DNA of 64,000 nucleotides from the NCBI GenBank assembly GCA_033032865.1, contig JAWHQI010000525.1:496001-560000 (forward strand). Reading direction: 5' to 3'. Origin of the DNA: Dactylorhiza incarnata (Eukaryota > Streptophyta > Magnoliopsida > Asparagales > Orchidaceae). Positions within the stretch are counted from its first letter, which is position 1. Every line of letters starts with the position of its first letter. The position numbers and the translations under genes are program-made. Positions 55,024 to 64,000 of the stretch are shown here, one piece after another. The notes below the pieces were generated by a model. The model worked only from the letters and a program-made list of their open reading frames with translations, did no database searches and was not told the DNA's origin.

Positions 55024-56910
55024 ATCTCCCCCTTTTGATAATAACAAATCCTCTTAGCAAGAAATCATTAAACTGCAACTATAGTAATTGATATGCATGA
55101 TAATGCATGATAATGTGCATACTCCCACTATCTTAATGCTCCCCCTACATAAATGCAATTTATGTTTTACTCCCCCTAAATGATAGATTACATGAATTAG
55201 TCTCCCCTTATTCTTCTATATTTCTCCTATATAGATTTCTTCAATTAATCTCCCCCTTTTGGTATTATCAAAAGAAGGTAGGGTGAGGGTAGTAAAGAGA
55301 CATTTCTTATAAATGATAAAATATGATCGATCTTTTGTAATAAAGATAATGATAAAGATTTTAAGCATAATATATTTACGAGATTTCAAATAAAAAGATA
55401 AGTTGTAAGCAAGCGGAAGATTATAAGAAACTTCTTTTTGTAAGCATGAAAAGCATAAGTAAAAATATGAGTTTTAAGTTCAAAATGTAAAGATGTTTTA
55501 ACCTTTTTGAAATCTCATAGTTTTACATAAAGATACCAAGCATGAAAATGAACATATCAAAAAGAATATACTACAATGTTACTTAATTTTAAGTTCAAGA
55601 GATACCAAAACATTGTAGAGATCATGCTAGGTTATCTAGTGCATTTATTATATAAAGAGTAGTATAGATAAAGCATTAGAATCCAATACTTATGAGAAGA
55701 AGTGTTATGAAAGATAATGATGTGCACATAAGTGTATTTTGGGCAATGTAACAATTGATTTAAATCACAAAATACAAGACATATGTAAAGTAAAGTGCAC
55801 AATAAAACACAAGTAAATTAACTTTCAAACACTTTAATGCATACTATTTTATAAAAAGTGATGTATTAATCAAGGGTTGCACAAGAAACTTTACTATTCT
55901 TTCCAAGGTGCTCAACCTCACAATACTTATGAAGACATATCAGGAGATTCAAGTAGTGCTTGGTGGAGTTATAGTTGTCTACATATATAATTTTTTTGTT
56001 CACATTTGTGCGACAACATTCTCCGAATACACTTGTTTTGCAAACCCACAATTTTTGAAACTTAACCACTTTCAAAATTTCATAAGTGCAATTCAAATGT
56101 AGTGTAGGTAATAAACTTATGCAAGTTTTAATTTATTGTATAAATACAATACACAAACAATCATTTTTAGATTTAAACACACATGTTGATTACCAAAATA
56201 AGTGAGTGAAAAGTATCATTATCAATCATAATACATTTACTCATACTTAGATGCATGCTAAGCTTGGTTCTACACATATTTTTCAATACAATTGATGCAC
56301 TTTAACTAGATATATCAAAGCATGATAGACAAAACAATGTTCATAGTAATTTGAAGGAATAAATGTTAACATTGTAAATAATTCTAACTAATAGAATTCA
56401 TTCATGCTTGATATTAGCAATAAAGATCATACCATTTTTTTGTTGTTTTGAAAAATTTTAATGATATAAAAACAGAAAAAATCACAAAAGTATATTTTTG
56501 TATTTTTGAATTTTGAACTTTTGTAGTTGATTTTTCATAATATGAATAAAACACAAATCACAAAAACATATTTTTGTATTTTTGAATTTTGAATTTTTGT
56601 AGTTGATTTTCTTAAATATAAATTAAAACAAAGATAATAAATGTCAGAAACAAAAACACAAATTAGTAAATATAAACAAACATATTTTAAGGATTTTTAG
56701 AAATTTTAAAAATCAGAAAATTCCAACACCAACGCTAACGCCAGCGTTAAGAGTTAACGCTGAAAAGTACACGATTTTTTGAGAATTTGAAAAATCTGAT
56801 TTTTGATATTTATTAAGTGTCCTTAGAGTAGTCTTATGCAGAATTTTTGTAATTTTTGGAGATGTCTTGATTGCTCAAATTGCATAAAATATTAGCATTT
56901 TACATGTTAT
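55024..56910 (-). other. Polypurine tracts and non-coding 3' region of element B
   Basis: ATCTCCCCCTTTT directly beside the LTR (55024-55036) is the polypurine tract on the element strand. Further CTCCCCCT blocks occur near 55140, 55172 and 55250. It also holds the 61-nt box at 55903-55963 and a 9-bp inverted repeat at 56742-56762. AT-rich, without ORFs. Confidence 0.75.
55903..55963 (-). other. 61-nt structured box of element B
   Basis: Same length and outer CCAAG/CTTGG arms as the two copies in element A. The inner arms AACCTC/GAGATT pair at five of six positions. The loop ATGAAGACATATCAG resembles the A copies. Confidence 0.6.
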
Positions 56911-59355
56911 TCATCCTAAGATGTCTAAGACTCCTAATTCCAACCTTAACATTTGAAACCTTGCATCGGGAAGAGGTTTAGTAAATATATCAGCAAGTTG
57001 AGAGTCCGTGCCAATGAAACTTATCCTAACATTTTCCTTTTTAATGTGATCCCTTATGAAATGATGACGCACATCTATATGTTTGGATCTAGAGTGGTGT
57101 ACTGGATTATTTGTGAGAGCAATGACACTTTTGTTGTCACATTTTAATTCTATAAGTTTTAAATGAAAACCAAAGTCCTCTAAAGTTTGGCTCATCCATA
57201 GTGCTTGTCCACAACAACTCCCTAATGCAATGTATTCGGCCTCCGTTGTGGAGAGTGCAACCAAATTTTGTTTCCTACTAGACCATGCAACTAATGAAGG
57301 TCCTAGAAAATGACAAGTGCCACTAGTGCTTTTTCTATCAAGTGAACAACCAGCATAGTCCGAATCAGAGTAGTTGTGAAGTGTAAATGAATTATTGTGT
57401 GGGTACCATAATCCTAATCTAGATGACCCAATAAGATATCGAAAAATTTGTTTTACCGCTTTTAAATGAGATTCTTTTGGATTGGCTTGAAATCGAGCAT
57501 ATAAGCATACGACAAACATAATATCGGGTCTAGTTGCACTAAGATTGAGTAGGGATCCTATCATACCTCTATATAAGGTTTGATCAATTAAAATTCCCGA
57601 TTCATCTTTTCCTAATTTAAGTGATGCACTCATTAGTGTAGAAGCATGTTTAAGGTTTTCAAATCCAAAGCGCTTAAGCATATCATAGACATATTTGGTT
57701 TGACATATAAAAATACCATCATTTCTTTGTGATATTTGAAAACCAAGAAAATAAGAACGTTCTCCTACTAGACTCATTTGAAATTCATTTTTCATCACTT
57801 CAATAACTTCATTACACAACTCTTCATTAGTAGATCAAAAAATTATATCATCAACATATATTTGCAAAATAATTAAATCATCATTATTATGTTTAACGAA
57901 GAGAGTATTATCGGCACTTCCCATAATATAACCGTGCTTTAATAAAATAGATGTAAGTCTTTCATACCATGCACGTGGCGCTTATTTTAAACCATAAAGC
58001 GCTTTTTCTAGTTTATAAACATGATTGGGAAATTTTTCATTAATAAAACCGGGGGGTTGTTCAACATAAACTTCTTCTTTTACAAACCCGTTGAGAAAAG
58101 CACTTTTTACATCCATTTGAAATAATTTTATTCTTGTAAAGCTTGCAAATGTTAGAAAAATTCTAATGGATTCCAACCTAGCAACGGGTGCAAAATTTTC
58201 ATCAAAATCTATCCCCTCGATTTGTGAATATCCTTGTGCTACTAAGCGTGCCTTATTCCTAGTGATTCTAAACTCACCATCTAATTTATTTTTAAAAATC
58301 CATTTTACACCTACAACTGGGTGATTAGATGGTCTTTCTACTAATTTCCAAACATTATGTCGTTCAAATTGTTCTAACTCTTCATTCATAGCCAAAAACC
58401 AAAATTCATCATTTAAAGTGGTAGAAACGGTTTTTGGTTCAATTTCGGAAACAAAACAGATATTTGAATATGATTCATGAAGAGAAGAGCGAGTTCTTAC
58501 ACCAATGGATGGTTCACCAATTATTAATTCCCGTGGATGCTCCTTAGTGAATTTGAAGGCACTTGGAGGTACATATTCATCTTCCTTGGCCTCCTCTTTT
58601 TCTTCTTTGGAAGATTCCTCATCACCATGCTCCAAAGGTTGTAAGAGATCATCCTCGATGCCTGCGAAAAGTTTTTCTACACAAGGAACAAACTCATCAA
58701 ATTTTACATTTATGGACTCTTCAACTCTACTAGTTCTTTTATTAAAAATTATATAAGCTTTACTAGTTTAAAAGTACCCAAGAAAAGTTCCTTCATCACA
58801 TTTTTCATCAAACTTTCCCAAGCTATCTTTTGTATTCAAAATAAAACATTTATAACCAAAAACTTTGAAATAAGATACATTGGGCTTCTTTTGAAAATAG
58901 AGTTCATATGGTGTGAGATTAAGAGATGCGCGAAGCATGATTCTATTCATAACATAACATGATGTATTTACGGCTTCGGCCCAAAAGGACTTAGGTAATT
59001 TATATTCACATAACATAGTGCGTGCTAGTTCTTGAAGTGTCCTATTCTTTCTTTCTACAACACCATTTTGTTGTGGTGTGCGTGGTGCAGAGAACTCATG
59101 TTTAATGCCTAACATATCACAAAAGGATGTAAATTTTTCATTTTCAAATTCTCCTCCATGATCCGAGCGAATGCATTTAATTTTTAAATCACTTTTATTT
59201 TGAATACGATTACATAATTTTGCAAATTCACAAAACACATCGGATTTGGAAGAGAGAAATAATGTCCAACAATATCTTGAAAAATCATCTATTAAAACAT
59301 ATGTATATAATCTACCACCAAGACTTACAGTGCTAAAGGGACCAAAAAGATCCAT
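56911..59355 (-). pseudogene. Pol of element B: integrase, RT and RNase H
   Basis: One frame of about 815 codons with stops at 58768, 57982 and about 57835. Integrase: MDLFGPFSTVSLGG, IRSDHGGEFEN and PQQNGVVERK give the D, D, E residues. [31 protein letters not shown] and YVDD (57858-57847). RNase H: YSDSDYAGCSLDRKSTSGT, STTEAEY, CDNKSV and SKHIDVRHHFIRD with catalytic acids in place, ending LADIFTKPLPDARF. The stop at 57982 is a C-to-T change in the conserved GLKQAPRAW block; the one at about 57835 is a TGA at the conserved Gly after YVDDIIF. Otherwise well preserved. Confidence 0.93.
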
Positions 59356-59360
59356 ATGAA

Positions 59361-59978
59361 TTATTTGAAAGGGTCTTGTAGTAGAAATGAAATTTTACTT
59401 TTGAAAGAGGATCTAGAAAATTTACCTTTTTGACATGGTGAACAAAGTGAAGGTAAAGTTCCATTTAACCTAGGCATTCCTCTAATTAAATTACTTTTGG
59501 CAAGTTTTACAATGAGCTTTGTGCTAGCATGCCCTAGTCTTCTATGCCAAAGTTCTAATTCATCATTTTTAGTGATAAAGCATTTTATAGATGATTTAGA
59601 AAGATCATGAAAAGAAACTATATAAACATTATGTATTCTTGGTGCAGTTAGTAAAATATCTTTTGTAGTAGGATTAGATATTTTGCATAGATTAGTGGAA
59701 GATTCAAATAACACTTCTAATCCTTCATCACATAATTTGCTAATAGAAACTAAGTTGTGTTTTAATCCTTTCACATAAAGAACATTAGATATAGTAAAGG
59801 ATTTGTTACCAACTGTACCAATTCCCATGATCCTTCCTTTTCCGTTATCACCAAACGTCACGATCCCTCCCTTCTTCTTTTCTAGGCTAAGGAACTTTGC
59901 TTTATTACCCGTCATGTGCTTGGAGCATCCTGAATCCAAGTACCATACATCTTCATTGTCCTTAGCCTGCCTGCACAT
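59361..59978 (-). pseudogene. Protease and GAG-pre-integrase domain of element B
   Basis: DVWYLDSGCSKHMTG is the aspartic protease active site. LYVKGLKHNLVSISKLCDEG and LELWHRRLGHASTKLI mark the pre-integrase zinc domain with the CSPCQKGK cysteines. A frameshift at about 59360-59390 separates it from integrase, and it is also out of frame with gag. The start at 59978 is only the first Met; the frame probably runs on from the spacer. Confidence 0.88.
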
Positions 59979-60607
59979 CTAGAAAGAAAATGAGAGTAAA
60001 GATCCGGATACCCAAGTGGTACCACCCATAGAATAAGTGGAAGCCTTAGGTACCCAAATTTGTTTTAAGGTATTATATTTTATTTTCCTGCAAGAACTAG
60101 ATGTGTGACCTAACCTATAACAGTTTGCACACGAAATAAAGGGGGTTGAGACCCTTTTCTGGAATATTCTCTTGCTGAAACAAATTGGATTTACAGAAGA
60201 AAAACCTTTTGAAAAAGAAAATTCAGGTTTCTGGTATGAGGTGCTAGCACCGGCGTTAGTGGCTAACGCCGGGCGGTAGCCCTCTCCTCGATATCCGAGC
60301 CCAAATTTTCCAGAACCATGGCACTGGTACCCTAAATCATTTCCAGTGATTTTTGGCCTATTCCAAATTTTTTAATGGCCATGGTGAGATCATGAACTTG
60401 TGCTTCAAGTGAGGAATTTTCTTTCACAAGCATGACACACTTATTTTCAAATTAAAACCTTTTTATTTTTTTTTTTGATTTGCAAAAGGAGGTTTCTAAT
60501 TTCCTTTTTAATTCCCCCTTCTCTTTTGTAAGAGTTCTGGCATGAGAGAGGGCTTTAGAAAGTGACTCTTCAATATCGTTTGCCAATTTAGTGGAGTGAT
60601 CACACTC
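59979..60607 (-). pseudogene. Gag/protease spacer of element B
   Basis: About 630 bp with broken frames. It reads WVPKASTYSMGGTTWVSG shortly before the protease, as in element A. At 60251-60271 lies a 9-bp inverted repeat CGGCGTTAG-TGG-CTAACGCCG like those in its LTR, encoding a short Ala/Thr/Asn/Gly linker. A run of Lys/Phe-coding A/T follows. Confidence 0.55.
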
Positions 60608-61930
60608 TTAGCAAGAAACCTTTCTCTTTTCTAAAACAATTAATTTTTTGGAAAGCTTTTGATTTTCTTTAATATGAGATTCATTTTCACGATTCAATAA
60701 AATACTATCTTTCATATTTTTATCAAAAGCTTTGCAAGTTTCAAGGAATTCATTAAAGAGTTCAACATAAGTGGGAGGAGTTACCTCAGTGTCGCTAAGA
60801 ACAATGGTGTCGTCGCCATCGTTTCCATGTCCCATGAGGCACATGTTTGCTTCCTCATCTTCGCTTGCTGAAGACCCGCTAGATTCTTCGGAGGAGGAGG
60901 ATGAGTCATCCCATGTTCTAGCTTTTAGCACCTTCCTCTTCTCCTTCCCTTTGTGCCGCTTTTCCTTCTTCTCCTTCAAGAACTTTGGGCACTGGCTCCG
61001 AATGTGCCCGGTCTTCCTACAATGAAAGCATTCCGGTGGAGGTCTCTCTTCTTCATCGTCACTCTCCTTTTCCTTCTTTGAGGATGACCCTTTCCATCTT
61101 GCATCCTTTTGGATAAATTTTTGGAAAGTGTTTCTCCTTTCCGTATTTCGCATGAACTTTCGGAAGTTCATCACCAAAAGGCTTTCTTCATCTTCATCCT
61201 CATCCTCTTGGCACTCCTTCTTTGATTTTAGTGCCAAAGCCTTCTTCTTTGGCTCCTTGTAGTATTTATCATATTGGATTTTGAGTTCTACCTCATGGGT
61301 TTTGAGATTCCCAATGAGGCTTTCAACTTGGAGCGTTCTTAGATTGTGCGATTCTGAAATGGCCGTCACCTTCAGGTTGAATTTTGGTGGAAGAGAACAA
61401 AGAATCTTTCGAACCAAGTCGCCGTTGGAGAAGGAATTTCCAAGAACTTTGGAGGCATTGACGATCTTGGTGAAGCGCGTGTATATGGCATCAACATCTT
61501 CACTTTCATCCATCCGGAATTTTTCATATTCCGACTCAAGTTGGAAAAGCATTGAATCTTTAACCTGTGATGTACCTTCATGAGTAACTTACAAATGATT
61601 CCAAATTTCATATGCAGTAGTACATGCAGAAATTCTATTAAATTCATTTCTATCTAACGCACAGAATAAAGCATTCATGGCCTTGGCGTTATTTTTGCAT
61701 TTTAGCTTATCTCTATCATCCCATTTATCTTTTGGTTTATCAAAAGTTATCTCTCCAACTACAAGTGTAGGAGGAGAGTATTCTTCTTCTACCATATTCC
61801 ATACCTCAATATCTAGGGTCATAAGAAAACAGCTCATCCTATTTTTCCAGTAATTATAATCTGACCCTGTAAATAGTGGAGGTCTACTAATTCCCTGACC
61901 CTTAGAAAAAGCGAGATCATAAGACGTCAT
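60608..61930 (-). pseudogene. Gag of element B
   Basis: Starts MTSYDLAFSKGQGISRPPLFTGSDYNYWKNRMSCF, just after the primer site. Core motifs are NAKAMNALFCALDRNEFNRIS and YTRFTKIVNASKVLG...LVRKILCSLPPKF. The CCHC knuckle CFHCRKTGHIRSQC is intact, followed by a Lys-rich then Ser/Glu-rich acidic tail and a coiled coil ending VSC. One in-frame stop at about 61589 breaks it. About 440 codons, the length expected of this Gag type. Confidence 0.9.
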
Positions 61931-61960
61931 TATTCCTGGTTTTTAAGCCGTTTGGAATAA

Positions 61961-61976
61961 CCTAGATCTGATACCA
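61961..61976 (-). other. Primer binding site of element B (initiator tRNA-Met)
   Basis: On the element strand TGGTATCAGATCTAGG, two bases after the LTR. It differs from the usual TGGTATCAGAGC at one of the first 12 positions. Confidence 0.88.
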
Positions 61977-61978
61977 CT

Positions 61979-63453
61979 TGTTGGATCGATTGGCGCCCTT
62001 AGAGGGGGGGGGGGGGGGGGGTGAATAAGGGAATAAAATTCTTTATAAATTTTTAGACAATTTACTTAATTGTTTAGAGAAAATTAGAACGAAATAATAA
62101 TTTAACTTAAAGGAGGAAACAATTGTAATTTGCAATTTTATAAATTATGCCAAATGATAGAAATCAAGTAAACACAAAAAGAGATATGATTATATTAGAT
62201 AAAAAAGTGTTTACATAAATTTGATTTCAATATCGCTAGAAATCGGAGGCGTACAAGGTAAGACAATTTTTCCTTTTCTATACCGACTTGTATCCCCACA
62301 AACCTGTTGGCTTTAGCCTATCCTTCCCCAGATATGGCCTCAAGCCGCTCTAGTCAATCCTTCCCCGGGTATGGCCTCGAGCACCCCCTAGATCTAATCA
62401 CCTAGACCTAGTCGCCAACACAAGGCGAATTCCTCCCTAAGTCCTACCTAGACCTAGTCGCCAACACAAGGCGAATTCTCAAAACGGTTACAAAAAGGTA
62501 TGGAATGAAAATAAAGATAACAATAAGAAAACTCTCTATATGAGATCTTCTGAAGTCGGAGATGAAGGATCGCTGTAGTATGAGCGAGGTCGAAGTGATC
62601 GTCCTTCGGATGTAGCGTGACGTAGTCCTCCTCCAGAATTTTCCTTAAGCTTTTTGTGGGAGATCCAGCATAACAACAATGGAGTTTTGGCACAAGTATA
62701 TCTCTCGAAGCTCTCTCAGATTTTTGGAAAAACTGCTTCAATAATCCTTCCAGCCCCGAGCAAAAACGAAATCAAGTCTTTAAATAATCACTGGAGCTAA
62801 CGCGTGGCGTTAAGGTTAACGCCAGCGTTAGAGAACGTGTACGATAGTTGCTGAGATCGTGTATAGCGTCGGGAGCATGACAGAACCAAATTTTGTCCAA
62901 CGAGACTAATTTCGTCGAACGCGCCTTCGTCAAACGGAACCCATTTCATCAACCGCAACCGTCAGGATCGTGCAAACCACCGGGATCGTGGCAGAAACCA
63001 AGTTCGTCGAACGGAATCAATTTCGTCGAACGGAACTCCAAGTTCATCGAAAGCAACTTGTCGAGCGCAATTTCGTCGAGCGCAGGCAATTTTGTCGAAC
63101 GGATCTCCAAGTTCATCGAACGCAGCTTGTCGAGCGCAATTTCCTCGAGCGCAAGCAATTTCGTCGAACGGAACTCCAAGTTTGTCGAACGCTCCAATTC
63201 GTCGAGCGCAATTCAGTTCAGATTTTGTCAAACGCAGTCTCACCGGTTTCCTTCTCAGCGGTTGTTAATGCTGGGCGTTAACACCTAACGCGAGCATTAA
63301 CACACTTTCCAGAGAGTCATCTCCAATCTGTTTTCTACCTGTGGAGAATTGCACCAATAGTTCCCACACACTCTAAATACACAACAAGCAAGATCAAATA
63401 CAAATTGGGCTTTGTTATTCTCAAACAAAAGGATGCGACACACATGTCCAACA
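61979..63453 (-). repeat. 5' LTR of element B (minus orientation)
   Basis: 1475 bp, 75 bp longer than the other LTR because of an extra tandem copy of a TTCGTCGAAC-bearing unit at about 63030-63160 (CTCCAAGTTCATCGAA...GAGCGCAATTTC... present twice). A run of 18 G lies at 62004. The inverted repeat TGGCGTTAA-GG-TTAACGCCA is at about 62805-62824. Confidence 0.93.
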
Positions 63454-64000
63454 GACTCAGCATGATGCGAGCATTACGCACGGTCTTCACTGAGCGTTCT
63501 TAGAATCGAGGCATACATAGGACTAGGTCCGGTAGTGTTCATACCCGCCTAGTAGTGGAGGAGCCCGTTCCACTGACTCCGTCTGGCCACGACGTGAGGT
63601 GCCTGGGAGGTTAGCTACCCTCGAAAAGTGGGAAGTACAGGTCAATGTCAACATAATAACTATGCATGGGTGAGTCATCCTATCATAATCATTGTATTGC
63701 ATTCATCATTCATAATCATAGCATTGCACCGCATCGGGTCCATCATATAAATTAGTGTGGGCTCTTTTATATGATGGGTTCCAACATGGAAACCTTAACT
63801 TATAAGTTTGTATGGGCATTCATATAAGTTAAGGTACGATATGAACTGCTTACTTCTGTGTTGTTTCACTACTTGCTTATATTCTGCCATTGTCATATTA
63901 CCTGTTAGATGTACTTCTTATACTTTTGATACACTGCTGTAATTACATCTTTCCTTATCACCGGTTTTTGCTACTACTGACTATATTGCAGCTTTTCTTC
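63454..64000 (+). repeat. Element F: long LTR, continuation after element B
   Basis: Resumes with TSD GACTC. It carries GC-richer text (CCTAGTAGTGGAGGAGCCCG) in the style of the part before B, then AT-rich sequence with ATATGATGG repeats at 63740-63790. No ORF. The LTR end is not reached. Confidence 0.55.

Larger units (their letters stand above)
53624..63453 (-). mobile_element. Element B: full-length Ty1/Copia element, minus strand, inserted in F
   Basis: 9830 bp with LTRs 53624-55023 and 61979-63453. The flanks GGCTC (53619-53623) and GACTC (63454-63458) form a TSD with one mismatch. Gag, protease, integrase, RT and RNase H are all present, read right to left. Aligning the first 690 bp of the LTRs by eye gives about 32 differences plus indels (4-5%). 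It is related to the pol-less element A in LTR and 3' region. Confidence 0.94.

Overview
This is a block of plant nuclear DNA made almost entirely of nested LTR retrotransposons. The evidence is Ty1/Copia and Ty3/Gypsy polyproteins, primer sites matching plant initiator tRNA-Met and tRNA-Asp, LTRs of 1.2-1.7 kb, short spliceosomal-type introns and matching 5-bp target-site duplications (TSDs). I see no host gene, rRNA, tRNA, CRISPR array or bacterial feature. The species cannot be told from the sequence; a large-genome vascular plant is the safest statement.

Layout. Element D (Gypsy, Tat/Ogre-like; 1 to about 32239) enters mid-pol. It is split by Copia-1 (565-7094, TSD GTCAC) and by element C (8004-23346, TSD GTAAG). 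C is a large Gypsy-type element with LTRs and a gag-like ORF but no pol. C contains element A (11327-20494, minus strand, pol-less Copia), and A contains a probable solo LTR, S1 (13422-15227). D resumes at 23347 with the end of integrase, a 12-unit 96-bp tandem array, two spliced antisense extra genes (each with its own TATA box, one split by solo LTR S2, 28849-30290, TSD GCGGG), and its 3' terminal region.

After an unassigned degenerate stretch (32240-33479) comes element E (33480 to 50759 and beyond), a Sirevirus-like Copia with a decayed gag-pol and an extra ORF after pol. Its gag is split by G (35570-41837, minus strand, non-autonomous relative, TSD GTCTC). The 3' LTR of E is cut by F (from 50760), a very long LTR with a TGTAACGTCCC start. 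F in turn holds B (53624-63453, minus strand, nearly full-length Copia, TSD GGCTC/GACTC).

The most unusual content is non-coding. (1) The LTR leaders of E and S2 hold tandem arrays of small hairpins whose two arms change together. (2) E and B carry element-specific palindrome modules at three places: LTR, gag/protease spacer and just after pol. The module differs between elements but its geometry is kept within each. A and G show the same at two places. (3) A 61-nt box in the 3' region of A (two copies) and B (one) has an inner stem that covaries. (4) CpG-rich words such as TTCGTCGAA and CCGCTGAGA recur in LTRs of unrelated Copia and Gypsy families. Palindromes in LTR cis-regions are known for maize Sireviruses; the internal matching copies and the covarying arrays are, as far as I know, not described.
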